Assembly: GCA_947579605.1 (NCBI GenBank)
Contig: OX388321.1
Span: 17,599,614-17,663,613, forward strand
Direction of reading: 5' to 3'
DNA from: Athripsodes cinereus
Lineage: Eukaryota > Arthropoda > Insecta > Trichoptera > Leptoceridae
Length of the DNA: 64,000 nucleotides
The position numbers and the translations under genes are program-made. Positions 1 to 11,442 of the stretch are shown here, piece after piece. The notes under the pieces were generated by a model. That model searched no databases and was not told where the DNA came from. It saw only the letters and a program-made list of their open reading frames with translations. The stretch's first letter is position 1, and each line of letters starts with the position of its first letter.

Positions 1-484
1 ATTATCATATACACACAATATTATCTTCGTTTCCCCTCGTAAGGTATTAAGTATTTTTCTATTCACCATAAAGTCGTAAGAATATATTATAATTTAATAT
101 CTGTTGAGAGGATAAAATTTCATAAATCCATAAGCTATTTATTTATTCTGAAAATCCAGGCGCACCACAAATTTTGACTTGAGATTAGAAAAACAAATTA
201 TTTTCGCTATATCTTATATTTTGTACATTATTTATATTGATTAAAATAAAATGAAATATATTTAAATTATCCATACATTATACATGTAAGCTTTGCATTT
301 GAACAAGCTATTGCTGTTTTTCTATATCTTCCAACTAGCTTGGATTTTTTCTAATGTACGGTGATGCATTTTTATCGAAGAAATGTATTTCCAAGCCTTT
401 CGTTCCCAGGCGGTGAAATGTTAGAATCTTTAACAATCATCCGATATCATCTAATACTCGGAAAAAATTATCAATTTTTATGAT
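1..484. other. AT-rich DNA, nothing recognised
   Basis: No coding region, RNA gene or bounded repeat was recognised here. Confidence 0.5.
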
Positions 485-540
485 GCAGGTAGTCCGTTGA
501 ATACCCCACTTATTTATTATGCCGTGATGGTATGGTATAT
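485..540 (+). repeat. Family C SINE-like 3' remnant
   Basis: A short decayed match to the 3' end of family C. It keeps the 'taccccactt' and 'atgccgtgatggtat' blocks found at the end of the well-preserved copy at 40247-40510. The 5' part is absent. Confidence 0.55.
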
Positions 541-855
541 TATTTTAATTCTAACTCCAAAAAATAAATTAATCGAATTGCAATATATAATTATATAATT
601 ACTGTCGATGAAAACTCTTAACGTACCAACTTTATATGCTCTTTCATAATAAAATCTTGTGTGAAATGTGAGAATCTTATAAAATATTAAACCAACACAC
701 GTGTATACTTGGAATCATTCCAGAAATGTTTTCGATCCATTAAACAACGCAAACAAAAACACAAATATTTATTATTATTTCTAAAAACATGATTACGTAC
801 GTGTTGTATCGTACATGTGTCTAATTTTGATTTATATACAAATATATAGATACCA

Positions 856-1262
856 ATAACCAAGGCTCAAGAGCGGAAGATACTAAGCTTTGTAAACAAG
901 TGTCTTAGAAGGATTTTGGATGTCAAATGGTATGAACATGTTACAAATGATGCTGTGCGCCGGCGCACCCAGCAGAGACCTGTAATCTCCGTAATACAGG
1001 AGAGACGATGGTCCTGGCTGGGACATGTTTTGAGAATGCCTAATGATAGTTGGCCAAAAAGAGCACTGTTCTTCCGTCCGCAGGGGTTCCGTCGGCCCGG
1101 GCGTCCCTCTTTCACAATACACCGTTCCTATGACAACGATATCAGAGCGCAAGGAATGTCGTGGAAAGAGGTGACGCAATTGGCACAGAGACGCTTTGAA
1201 TGGAGGAGGCTGGTTTCTGCCCTGTGCTCCCGAGAAGAGCGTTGAGGGCGATGATGATGATG
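856..1262 (+). mobile_element. 5'-truncated non-LTR retrotransposon (RTE-like) tail
   Basis: A 407-bp insertion bounded by a 12-bp target-site duplication, atatagatacca, at 844-855 and 1263-1274. It encodes the extreme C-terminus of a non-LTR reverse transcriptase, read at 916-1245: a 'RRWSWLGHVLRMP' block, a 'GRPSFT' stretch and a final 'WRRLVSALCSREER'. A short (ATG)n tail follows the stop codon, which suits RTE-type elements, though clade assignment from so little protein is uncertain. A second copy, about 97 percent identical over its length, lies at 57006-57287, and a rearranged one at 47301-47660. No catalytic RT motif is present, so it cannot move itself. Confidence 0.85.
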
Positions 1263-1274
1263 ATATAGATACCA

Positions 1275-2167
1275 GCCCACTCGTTTTGAATCACGGCTTC
1301 GTTTAGAGTATTATTTCAAATTAACCTACTATTAGTTTAAAAATAAATAAAAAAAAGTCAGAATATTTTTTTTTTTATAAAAGTGACGTTACTAGCAGGA
1401 ATAAAGCATAATTTAAATTAAAAAAAATGTTTTATTTATTTATTCATTCTTTACTGTACATTGATTAAAAACAATAACATAAAATGTATAATTATAAAAA
1501 TAATTACATAAGCGGGAGTACACATTTGATTTGATTATTGATTAGGTACTTACTTTTGTTTTCGGGTCCGGACTTCAGACCTTACCACTCCAGTATGCAG
1601 CGATATAATTATATCGGATAATTGGTTAAAGATAATATATTGAATTGGTCGGTTAGAATTCTTAGGCTTTGAGATACATTTTTATAACTTTATTTGTCGG
1701 ATATTTCAGGAGTTCAAGGATTGTTTTATTTCCATATTTTTTATATGAAAATGTATTCAACATGTGTTTAACGTATTTTTATAACTCGTCTGTAATTTGT
1801 ACGTGTCATCACTTCATTATCTCTCAGTGCAATGAAAATAAAATATTCAGAATGGTTGGTATAACTCAACGCTGTATTGAAGATGTTAGACGATATAACA
1901 TGAGCAAAATGTTTCCAAGAAGACTCAAATATTATTATGTGTTTGAGAATTTAGCTCAGAAACCTTAAATTGATATGGCTCCGTTATGAATTCATGCGTG
2001 AAATATCTGAAGCATATTTGTATATTGTTGTTATATTATAAGCAATCACAAAAATATAAAACATATCGTAGAGGAAATATAGAAAACATATTCGTAGTTA
2101 TGTAGTCAAAACAATACGTGTATTAAATTTCATAATAAAAACAATGTGTATACAAAATAATAATATT
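1275..2167. other. AT-rich DNA, nothing recognised
   Basis: No gene or bounded element was recognised. An open frame at 1669-1968 has the low-complexity composition expected of AT-rich chance ORFs and shows no domain. Confidence 0.5.
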
Positions 2168-2175
2168 GCCTAGAT

Positions 2176-2671
2176 CAGGGTTTTCTAACCCTGTACACGC
2201 GAGCCGCTGACCAATTTGTGAACGCCTGCGAATAAATCCTACTTTGGTTCCTCACAATTGTGCGAATCAATATTTTCTACCATGAATATTATAAAATCTT
2301 AAATGAGACCTCAACTTATTTATGCAACCTTAATTGATGATTGTCTATGATTGGAATTATTACCTTACACTGCGAATTGTAAGAATGCAGATGCAATCCA
2401 GTGTCAAGTATTGCACTAATTGCAACTAATATGGATTGAGTTGACGTTTGTTTTGTAAAATCCCATATTAACTTATGTATGTGAATAAAACAACTTTTTT
2501 AGACATAAATCCGAATGAAATGTTATTGATATTATACTTTTGTTACAAAATGCGTGTAATAATAACGATCGTGATACATACCTTTTACGTTTTTAAATAA
2601 ATTAGACTAGTACCAACCATTATTTTATACTCTCGATTGCGTTCGTACGACAAAAAGGTTGGCAGCCCCCG
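2176..2671. mobile_element. hAT-like non-autonomous element (MITE), 496 bp
   Basis: Bounded by near-identical 8-bp direct repeats, gcctagat (2168-2175) and gcctagac (2672-2679), the duplication length typical of hAT transposons. The left end starts cagggttttctaacc; the right end, read on the other strand, starts cgggggctgccaacc, an imperfect terminal inverted repeat of the common hAT 'CAGGG...AACC' type. No transposase is recognisable inside, so it is a non-autonomous or internally decayed copy. One mismatch in the duplication suggests moderate age. Confidence 0.7.
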
Positions 2672-3059
2672 GCCTAGACCATTGACACAGTTTCTTACCC
2701 AACAAAATATAAAAATAATAATAATATTGTCTCTCGTTTTTGCGCCACATTGATTCTTTACACTCGGAATATTTTTTTTCAAAGATTTCTCCATGACTGT
2801 GCACATATTATTAAAATACACCATATTCTTTTATTATACAAGGACATGAAACATGTTTGGAATAAAAAATCTATAAGGAAATACATCAGGAATGTTTTTT
2901 TTTTCATTTTTCATTATAAAATTTCATGTAAGTAACTTATTGAAATATTATTTTTCGGTATTGATTTTATAAATAATATTTATCTACGTGTGGCCCTGTA
3001 CCAAAACGGGTTTTATAAATGGGTGTATGAATACCTAACAAATATCATACATGTTTCAT

Positions 3060-3200
3060 TTCCTAGTCTGGGTCTGCGAGAGGAGGCGAATGGAGAGAGC
3101 TTTAGAAAAAGGTTGAAGACGCACCTTTTTGCTGGGAGTTTCGGGTACATAATAGACACGGTATACGGTACCCTTGAGGTCAGGTTATAAGTAAACGGCG
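3060..3200 (+). mobile_element. Probable LINE reverse transcriptase C-terminal fragment
   Basis: In the frame ending at 3190 the peptide contains 'SFRKRLKTHLFAGSF', which resembles the closing helix of CR1/L2-type LINE ORF2 proteins. It is related in kind, not in sequence family, to the fragments at 45305-45585 and 62711-62790. No duplication could be defined at the ends. Confidence 0.45.
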
Positions 3201-3211
3201 CTTAACAAATT

Positions 3212-3215
3212 GTCC

Positions 3216-3271
<56 letters not shown>

Positions 3272-3275
3272 GGAC
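3212..3275. repeat. (TA)n tract flanked by short inverted arms
   Basis: A pure TA run sits between gtccattta and its reverse complement, giving a 64-bp palindrome. It would extrude as a cruciform and is a likely length-variable locus. Confidence 0.9.
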
Positions 3276-3284
3276 GAATCCCAG

Positions 3285-3478
3285 TAGGTGCGGTTGGTTG
3301 GATGAAGTCGCTTTTCAGCGATGAATGCAGTCACCCGCTCTGAAAAGATTGATATGAGAGAAGCATAAGGGAGAAAAAGGTGGAATTGGTGAACGTTGCC
3401 ATGGTGTAAAGCGCTTAAGCCAGCCAAAGCCGATTCGTAAGCATCGGAACACCTAATACTCTCTTCTCTACCCTGCAA
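3285..3478 (+). repeat. Foldback family F fragment
   Basis: Shares a stretch of about 90 bp with the right half of the foldback element at 59141-59592 (blocks 'gaattggtgaacgttg', 'cttaagccagcc' and 'attcgtaagc'). Another fragment lies at 38535-38615 on the opposite strand. Only one arm is present here. Confidence 0.65.
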
Positions 3479-3554
3479 GTGATGCATAGATTGTGATTTG
3501 GTTCATACCTATCGAAAAATACATGTTGTTGATAAGTTTTTCGCGACGAGGTAT

Positions 3555-3797
3555 GTATGTATTGATTGTCTTTGCGGACACATCGCGTATTTTTGTTTGA
3601 CAAATTTACGACGAAACAAAACAACGAGACACCGTACTGCTACCCCCATCCCTACATCTTCACAGGTTCTAAGGCGAAGCGAAAGACTCAGGAAGAAAAA
3701 GTAGTCAGTCAGTTTGACAATGGATGCCCGAGCGCATTCGAAAGCTCACCACCAAACAAAAATACGCGATGTGTCCGCAAAGAAAATCAATACATAT
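3555..3797. repeat. Inverted repeat with 45-bp arms
   Basis: Arms at 3555-3599 and 3753-3797 are nearly perfect reverse complements (core cgcgatgtgtccgcaaag). The loop of about 150 bp holds an open frame, 3498-3704, whose end is rich in Arg and Lys ('RRSERLRKKK'). That ending resembles basic tails of retroelement polyproteins, but it is too short to assign. Confidence 0.75.
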
Positions 3798-3813
3798 ATA
3801 TTATATACTACTA

Positions 3814-3860
3814 TAACATCACGGCATATCTCACAAGTGGGGTAGTCATCAAGATTTTGG
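3814..3860 (-). repeat. Family C SINE-like 3' remnant
   Basis: Reverse-complement match to the last 45 bp of family C ('atcacggcatatc', 'caagtggggtag'). The rest is missing. Confidence 0.6.
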
Positions 3861-4294
3861 TGGTACATGGTTCATCGCTTTTAAACATTTTACGAACAAC
3901 TTAAATAATTTTCATTCGAAGGTTATCAGTTAAATCTTTGAATATATAAGTTTTTTTGCGTATTTTTAATCCGGTGTCAGGTGTTCGTTCTGCATAATAT
4001 ATTAGATAGAAACCATCTTTATTTCAGCCATGAGGAATACCGCCCATACTCAATGCATCTATTGTACTCGTGAGAGTTGCCATGCTGGTAAAGCTAGACA
4101 GAAAAAAAATGTGATTATCGAAATATTCGTACAATCGACATGTCATAATCATACAAATATCACAAAAAAACTAACGAATGTTATCAATTTTTTCTTTATC
4201 TAAATAGGCACGAGTACTAAATTCATAATCAATACTTTACTTCATTCAAGTTGGCCTGAAAAAGATCAACATTTACACAGCTTAATAAGAGTTG

Positions 4295-4336
4295 AATTCA
4301 GAAGTATTTGCTCATATGAGAAAATACTTCTGAATT
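4295..4336. repeat. 42-bp near-perfect palindrome
   Basis: The two halves around catatg pair along about 20 bp with one mismatch (outer arms aattcagaagtattt). It could form a compact hairpin. No element or gene context explains it. Confidence 0.8.
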
Positions 4337-4520
4337 ACATGAAAATATCTGAAATATTCAATAGCAAACTTTACAAGAACAGCACGTCCTACGCACTTTC
4401 CTGAATAATTTTTCAATATGTTTAGATGAATCAATAATAAATAGCACGTACACAAATGAAATTTACAAATTAATTTACTCTATTTAATATTTACTGAAGG
4501 CTTCTTACTTATATTAATTT

Positions 4521-4584
4521 CGCGTTAGTACCTCTCTAATATACATATCCTAATTTGGGATTAGCTCAATCTGTGTGAATGGTG
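4521..4584 (+). repeat. SINE-B 3' fragment
   Basis: Matches, in the opposite orientation, the non-tRNA part of the SINE-B copies at 4669-4888 and 56554-56805 (blocks 'cgcgttagtacc', 'tttgggattagctc'). Heavily decayed, with no tRNA-like head. Confidence 0.6.
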
Positions 4585-4668
4585 CGTAGGTGTGGTATGT
4601 TTAATAAATTTCAACTCAGATATCTTTTTAAAATTTTAGGTTAAGAAATGTATCTTAACATTTATTCA

Positions 4669-4888
4669 TAGACAAATTGAGCTAGTCCCAAACTAAGATA
4701 TGAATTTTGTATTATGGGCACTAACGCGACGATGCACATATATACAATGCACTTAACACATATACATATAGCACCCAAAACCAGGAAAATTTGAAAAAGG
4801 TCACTCTTCACTTTGCCCTTTTCAGGAATCGAACTCAGGACCTCGTGACTCAAAGACAAGAGCGTTACCTCCGCGCCACACCGGTCGT
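4669..4888 (-). mobile_element. SINE-B, tRNA-derived SINE
   Basis: On the minus strand the element starts with a tRNA-like head 'gaccggtgtggcgcggagg' (A-box-like), followed by a B-box-like 'gagttcgattcc', and continues into a body shared with 56554-56805. The head matches a tRNA only partly and lacks a closed acceptor stem, so it is a SINE and not a tRNA gene. Internal pol III promoter boxes would have driven its transcription. Several substitutions relative to the 56-kb copy indicate decay. Confidence 0.8.
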
Positions 4889-5666
4889 CAAATATTATAT
4901 TGCAATGTAGAGATTTATTGATATGCAGGGGTTAGTTGTTTTTGCGTTTCTAGTGATGCATTAATGCTGCTTAGAGATCTCTTGGGTGCTTCAGGTCATT
5001 GGATTTGTCTAAGACTGCAATTGCCTCAGTTAATAAACAATATCATCGGTAAATGGGAGCATCATATCTTGTATTTTTTGTACATAAACAAATGAACTTT
5101 TTATCTCGTAAAAATATTTTAAATTCTTCTGTTGTACAATGTTTATTTCACGAGAGATCCTTCTTTTAAGAAATGATATAATTAAGAACATCAAACGGGA
5201 AATTAATATTTTTTTATCCTCATTTATCTAACACACTTCCATTAACTACACGTGCTTGAAATGTTATAAATAAAACTTGAACGTAGATTATTCATTTTGA
5301 AACTTGTAAGTACACTTTTAGTAGGAGGTTTTACTAGAATTCTATTAATGTTATATATTTATAAAGTATAACAATTTTGGTAACTTAAAGGGTACATAAA
5401 CTTTTGCGTGTGTATTAAATATTATATAAATGAACTGTTTGTACTATTTCGTACATATTATATTTATTTATCTAATAATACGGCGTGAACCTTTTACATG
5501 TCAAACAAAAAACTATGACAGACAACAACAACAAAAAAATAATCATACACAGTCACATATATTGCAGATCCACAAGTCAAGATCAACATAAAAGCAATAA
5601 AAAAATAATTTATTTAAAAAGTCTACGTAATGAGTCAATTAAAGTATATCAAAATAAATAAGTATA
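4889..5666. other. AT-rich DNA, nothing recognised
   Basis: No gene or bounded element seen. Confidence 0.5.
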
Positions 5667-6952
5667 CGAGGGCGGTCCGATAAGTACTTAGCCTCTCCGC
5701 CCGGTGGCATCACTATCACAAGAAAAATATACCATCGTGTAGTGCATTCTTGTAGACATTCAGCCGAATTGGACTTATGGTTTTGTTTTGATCGCGTGTG
5801 GAAGCGGGCGGGTCCACGGTATTTCGAAAAACGGAAAAAGAGCAATATCGGTCGGTGATTCGATTCTTGTTTTTGGAAGGGATATCGCGCAGCGAAATCA
5901 AAGACCGCTTGGATGCTGTGTACGGTGACTCTTGTTCTTTGATAACGATCGTCAAAAATTGGTTTAAGAGTTTAAGAGTACGTCGTTTAAGAGTACGTTG
6001 GTTTTTGACGAGTCACGCCCAGGTGCCCCGAAAAGGGTTACCTCGGAGGATCACGTGTCAAAAATCCACGATATCGTAATGGCAGACCGCCGATTTAAGG
6101 TGCGTAAGATAGCTAAGATAAAAGGCATCTCAAAAGACCAAATGGATTATACCATTCATGAAATTTTGGACATGAGAAAGCTGTTGGCACAATGGGTGCC
6201 GCGTTTTGTCACTCCGGACAACAAGCGCAACCGTGAGACTATTTCAAAGCAGTTTTTGACGCTATTTAAGAGCAATCCGAAGGAGTTTCTGCATCGTTTC
6301 GAAGCCATTGACAAAACATAGGTCCACTGGTACACGCCGAAGATCAAGGAACAGTCGAAACAGTGGATTTTACCCGGCGAACGTGCTCCAAAGAAGGCGA
6401 AGACTGTCCCATCGACAGGAAAGGTGATAGTCACCGTTTTCTGGGATTTGCAAGGTGTGATCTACATCGACTGCCTGGAGAAAGGTAAAACGATCCCAAG
6501 GCTCTACTATGCCAAATTATTTGGTCGATTCGATGCCGAATTGTAGAAAAAACGGCCCCATTCGACGAAGAAAAAGTGATCTTCCACCGTGACAATGCAC
6601 CGGCTCACACCTTCGTTTTCGCCACGGCCAAATTGGTCGAATAGGGCTACGGACTGCTACTCTATCCACCGTATTCTCTAGATTTGGCTCCGTGCGACTT
6701 TTTTTTGTTTCCAAACTTGAAAAAATCACTCGCTGGGTGGAAATTTGAGTCGAATGAGGAGGTCATTGCCACCACGGAAGCCTACTTTGTAGACCTCGAG
6801 AAAACGTATTTTTTAGACGGGTTAAAGAAGTTGGAGAATCGCTGGTTCAAGTGTATCGAGCTAAAAGTAGACTATGTTGAAAAATAAATCACCACTTTTC
6901 CAAAATTTTATTTTTTTCTTATGTAGGCTAAGTACTTATCGGACCGCCCTCG
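5667..6952 (+). mobile_element. mariner transposon, complete ends, inactive
   Basis: A 1286-bp element, the usual mariner length, with terminal inverted repeats matching along about 27 bp (cgagggcggtccgataag...). It is flanked by TA at 5665-5666 and 6953-6954, the standard mariner target duplication. The interior holds a mariner transposase gene broken by stops and frameshifts (see the pseudogene entry). Because the ends look intact, it could in principle be cross-mobilised if an active relative exists in the genome. A TA-rich run follows directly at the right end. Confidence 0.95.
5798..6887 (+). pseudogene. mariner transposase pseudogene (D,D34D)
   Basis: The protein would cut and paste the element by binding its terminal repeats. 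The N-terminal helix-turn-helix region reads 'FLFLEGISRSEIKDRLDAVYG'-like at 5857-5925, followed by 'DESRPGAPKRVT' at 6007 onward. The three catalytic Asp codons are still present: GAC at 6310, GAC in 'HRDNAPAHT' at 6591, and GAC in 'LAPCDFFLFP' at 6696. The last two lie 35 codons apart, which is the mariner D34D spacing. The gene is broken: a small duplication near 5968-5998 shifts the frame, TAG stops occur at 6319 and 6544, a frameshift lies before the second Asp, and another TAG is at 6642. The end at 6887 is the natural stop. A member of the mariner family with near certainty; subfamily not assigned. Confidence 0.93.
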
Positions 6953-6966
6953 TATATATATATATA

Positions 6967-7571
6967 TCTTTAGGTAAATTAAGTAAAAGCACGTTCAAGA
7001 CATAAAATTCAGTTCAGTTCGAGAAATGAGATTATCTAGAATATGATTCAATATCAAAGGTTGCCCAGTGACAAACATGTTGATTTATGTTATAATGATA
7101 CATGAATTCATAATCTATGCCAGCGGCTACTTGATTAACTGTATATACATATTTAACATACGAATCCCTTGTATGCCTTGACGCCAAATCAAAGTTGTTA
7201 AATGTTATTCGTAATGTTCTTTGAAGTTTTGAACCTTTTCCAGTATAATAAGTTATATTTTTATAAGAAAATAAGGGGAAACCATATTTTTTGCTGGGAT
7301 GTTCTTTTTAAAATTTCTATAAATACCTTAAGTGTATGTAGTATCAAGAATTTTACAAATAGTGTGGGCTTGGTTATAGTATTCCGAGTATTATTAAAAA
7401 TATCAAATAAACTTCAAATATTTGAAACATTTTTAATTATGATAAAGTTAGTTTTAGCTATTTTTATACGTGATGAATATTTATCTAACTGGGAAAAAGT
7501 TGTTTGAATCAATTTCAAATTGGGTAACCTACAAGTATTTCAAAAATATAAAAATATTTTTTTTTTTTTTT
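6967..7571. other. AT-rich DNA, nothing recognised
   Basis: An open frame at 7202-7507 is Phe/Ile/Leu/Lys-rich with no domain and is best read as chance. Confidence 0.5.
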
Positions 7572-7739
7572 AAAAAGATATATCTGGGTTTGTTATAAAC
7601 CCAAATACAACCTTATACACCTTTCACACTAAGCTAAAAGCTTGTGCCGTGAAAGGGGAGTTTGCCGACACCTGGGATCGAACCACGGACCCCTTGTTCT
7701 GAAGGCCGAGACTCTACCTCCAGGCTACCGACGAACTCG
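7572..7739 (-). mobile_element. SINE-A, tRNA-derived SINE
   Basis: Minus-strand copy. The 5' head 'gtcggtagcctggaggtagag' is tRNA-like, and a perfect B box, ggttcgatccc, lies at 7674-7684 on the reverse strand. The body shares 'ctttcacg', 'gtgtataaggttgtatttgggtttataac' and a terminal A/T tract with five other copies in this window. A second 'cgacgaactcgat' immediately beyond the head suggests a small duplication at the insertion site. Internal pol III promoter inferred from the A and B boxes. Confidence 0.85.
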
Positions 7740-7749
7740 ATGATATGCT

Positions 7750-8791
7750 CGACGAACTCGATATTACATCACTATTACAAAACGTCATAAAACACACATG
7801 GACAGAAACAATACACACTGATATGCTGACTAAATTTTCTTTTTCAGCCTAGAGTATTATTCTGGGTACTCAATTCAACATAATCATTTTTGATGACACG
7901 TTTTTCATATAAATTATCCACAAAAGCTTCGATTAGCAAATGTCAGCAAAACTATTATCCCTGTGGAAAGAGAGAAGGATTTCTTATCTACCATGAACAG
8001 AAAAGTAGAAATTTATATAAAATCTATTTAGTAAACAGTACAATAAATACGAAAACAAATTTTGTTGAAAAATACGAGTAGGTACAAACCAAACCATAAT
8101 AAGTATTTTTCTTATGTCAACACAAAATACTTCAAATAAATATTTTTTTGTATTTTCAAAGAGTTAATATAAAGGTCAAGAAGTTATATAAACCAATAAT
8201 ACTTCTACAGTAGTGGCTATAAGTATGAAACGCTTAAAATTTTGTTTTGTTTTAATGCACCTATTCCTAAAAATATTTTACTTTTATGGTTGAAATGTGT
8301 CAATAGCATTATTCTTATTAAACTTCTATTATTCTTTGAACGAGTCATCGGTTTTTTTAACCATTTAATGGTGGTTTTATTTCAACCACCAACATTAATG
8401 AGTTACATGCTCCTTAATGATTTAAATTTTCTTTTTTTTTTTGTAAATATTGAAGTAATTATTTGAACATTTTAATATTTATTTATTCTTTTGTTGTCCT
8501 CACAAAAGGAAAAAATACCTGATTTTGACCATTTTCATATGTTTTGTTAAGCCTTTCCATACTTATGGCCACCACTGTATTAATTTTCTTTTCACCAAAT
8601 CTTTATCGGAGTGAACATAGTGGATAGAATATTATTCTATTCTGTTCTTGTATCAAAAACATACAATTTCTTTTGCAAGGACATCGATGTCTCTTGTTTA
8701 ACACGTAATCATAGTCTTTGACATATTGATCAACATGTTCAAATCATTGATTGACTTGATGTTTAATTTGTAAAACTCCATAATAATTTAC
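7750..8791. other. AT-rich DNA, nothing recognised
   Basis: Open frames at 7890-8081 and 8242-8466 are compositionally biased and show no domain. Confidence 0.5.
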
Positions 8792-8962
8792 GGAAATAAA
8801 CAAAGTGTTTTGAGTTTTACTATATTTAATTATAAATGTAGTAACCCGATTTTGAATTAGAAGTTTGGATAAGGAGTTTGTTTGACAATGACTTTAAGTT
8901 GAAACCAGGTTACTACACCTATTATTAAACACAGTAAAACTCAAAACAGTTTGTTCATTTCC
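8792..8962. mobile_element. Foldback MITE-like inverted repeat
   Basis: Arms at 8792-8846 and 8908-8962 pair along about 55 bp with scattered mismatches (outer ggaaatgaacaaa type, inner ggttactac). The centre is about 60 bp and unrelated. No target duplication could be fixed, so the transposon family is unknown. Confidence 0.7.
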
Positions 8963-9582
8963 ATAAATGTTCAAATTACGTGATTCTCCTAACATTAAAA
9001 TCAATTATTTCGGATACATAGAGTTTCTTTGTTATAGTTTCGTCATTAATTAGTTCAACATGTCAAAAACATTTCAAATTGATTTACATACTCTTAATAT
9101 TCTTTAAACAATAATTAAATTGTTTCTCGTATTGTAAAATTTATAGATAATTAGAGAACCCGGATTTTCACTTCGTGGAATGTTTATACCTACATTATTT
9201 ACTTTGCCATTATATTGTTAGTTACGTTAAGTATTATAAATCAGAAATAAGATACATAGATATAGTTCGTTTCTTGTAGGCCAGCACGTATTAAGTATCT
9301 AGTCTTATATGTTTCTCTTTGAGTATAAAATATTTCCGTTGAACCACTACTACTACTTCTACTACAGGCTGATGTTGTTGATGTTCAAAACACAAACAAA
9401 ATAATGAACAACTTTCTGATTAAAATCTGTTGACTGAATGTTGTATACATGAGGGTTGAAGGGTGAACGGGCGCACGGATACTAACAAAAATACCTTTTT
9501 AGGGTTAAAAAAAAACATCGATATGCACAAAAAATATACCCTACAGGCAGTATAATTTATAGGTCCAATATAAAGATAGGTA

Positions 9583-9840
9583 CACTGAGATAAATACTAA
9601 CGAAATTTCACAACGAATCATTGGTACGTATTATCAGATTAGGACCAGAGATCGTACAAACGATTCATTAGTACGAATCTATAATATTAACTCTTCGCAA
9701 ACAAGTTGTTGGTAAATTCACCAATGATTTGTTTGCGAAGAGTTAATATTATAGATTTATACCAATGAATCGTTTGTACGATCTCTGGTCCTAATCTGAT
9801 AATACGTACCAATGATTCGTTTTGAGTATTTTTCTTAGTG
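9583..9840. mobile_element. Foldback MITE with TA target duplication
   Basis: A 258-bp element, almost entirely one hairpin of roughly 110-bp arms with few mismatches and a short loop near 9715-9730. The termini cactgaga and cttagtg pair, and each end abuts TA (9581-9582, 9841-9842), which points to Tc1/mariner-type mobilisation. It encodes no protein. Confidence 0.8.
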
Positions 9841-10027
9841 TATCAGGATTAGAAACTCTTATTTTATATGTATGTAAAAGATGTTTAAAAGTAAACTCGC
9901 TTTAAGCTAGTTTAACAAAAAATCTTGGTACAGAAAGTAACTTAATGTAAAGGAAGTAACTTACTATTTTTTTGGCATAAGTTTGGTGTGATCAATTTGT
10001 TTGGTTATAAATTGAAAAATGGAAAAT

Positions 10028-10352
10028 TCATACCATAAAAATCCTGCGTGGCAAAAAGCTATGGGAAGGGGTGCTTATTTCTTTCCCTTCTTCACACACA
10101 GTTTTCGTATTGTTTAAGCTATGAAGGACAAAATCTAGTATCGCCTACATATGTATCTATTCAGAGAGATAAATTTCATAATCAAATACATGTAAGACCA
10201 TCAATATATCTAAATAAGCTATATAATGGTTGACTGGAAGATGTTGCTCTGCAACAAGTCCGCCATTTGACAGAGCACTGTTTCTATTTATTTTTCGTTT
10301 CTTGTACAAACTTTGTATTATGTTCTGTCAATAAAGCTTTATTATTATTATT
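10028..10352 (+). mobile_element. LINE 3'-end fragment with (ATT)n tail
   Basis: Contains 'ggaagatgttgctctgcaac', 'aagtccgcc' and 'caataaagctttattattatt', the arrangement of an insect non-LTR element 3' UTR ending in an ATT repeat. The first two blocks recur on the minus strand at 41905-41985. Coding sequence upstream is too decayed to read. Confidence 0.55.
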
Positions 10353-11439
10353 ATTATAAAACGAGACAATGATTTGACATAGTTATTTTCTCAGATATAC
10401 TATAATATTTATTATAAACTAAAATAAACTATGACAAACTCGCCCATTGCACAAATTTATTTGTCTGGTTCTACAATATTTATATTCTAATAGTGTTTGT
10501 TTTTTTGTGCAATAAAGATTTTTATATCTCATTTATTAAACAAAACAATATTAGATTCTACATTTGAACACAATATAAGATTAACAATAAAATTTAAATA
10601 AAACATTAAATAACAAAAACCATAAAATATTAAAATAAATTTAGGTATATTCAAATGTAGAACCCCAACATTATTCGAGTTGATTCTTCCATGATGTTCT
10701 ATGAAATAGTACAATCATGGGAGATCACTTACAGAGCTACAGGGACAAAAACCATTATTTTATTATTATTATTATTATATTGAAGGTATTTCTGTTGATG
10801 GAAAGGTTGATTTATGAGCATTGAATAAAGTTTATTATACTAGACCGGATTATAATCGATGATACTAGTAATATAATTAATACAATTTATGCAGCATCCC
10901 TAACGTAGGCTTCTGTTTTAATACAGCAACCGCATTAATATTTACAAAGTAAACTAATTTTTAAACCTCCGTTAATTATGCATCCAAACAAACTTATTTT
11001 TAATTAATTACGAAAACATAAACTTACTAACGCTTTGAAAATATTCACATACTTGATAAACTTAGTATTTAAAATAATAATAATATTTCTTCGAAAATGT
11101 AAAGAAGCGTTTAGTAAATTATTAAGCGACAAGTTAAGAAACTGGGTAAAGTTTAAAAAATAAAAATATTTTTCTGAAGATTGAGCACGTTTTTAAATAC
11201 AATTCAGGAGCACTGTGTCCCGTGTAGATGTGATTTTAAATTTTTAATCAAAATATAAATATAAAATTGTTTTAATGAAAATAGGTAGGTATAAGTTTTA
11301 AGAAATCGCAATATTGCGATAAACTCGACCATTCGATTTTTGTTCTTCTTTGTTTATTTACCAAAGAAGAAACTGAAAGTTGACAAAATAGACACAAAAA
11401 AAAGTAAAATCAACATAATACCTATATTGACTTGGCCAG
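10353..11439. other. AT-rich DNA with (TTA)n tract
   Basis: A TTA-rich run near 10757-10778 may be another retroelement tail. Nothing else recognised. Confidence 0.5.
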
Positions 11440-11442
11440 CAG

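Noticed and set aside
7202..7507. 101-codon open frame
   Set aside because: Phe/Ile/Lys/Leu-rich composition is typical of chance reading in AT-rich DNA. No domain or splice context.
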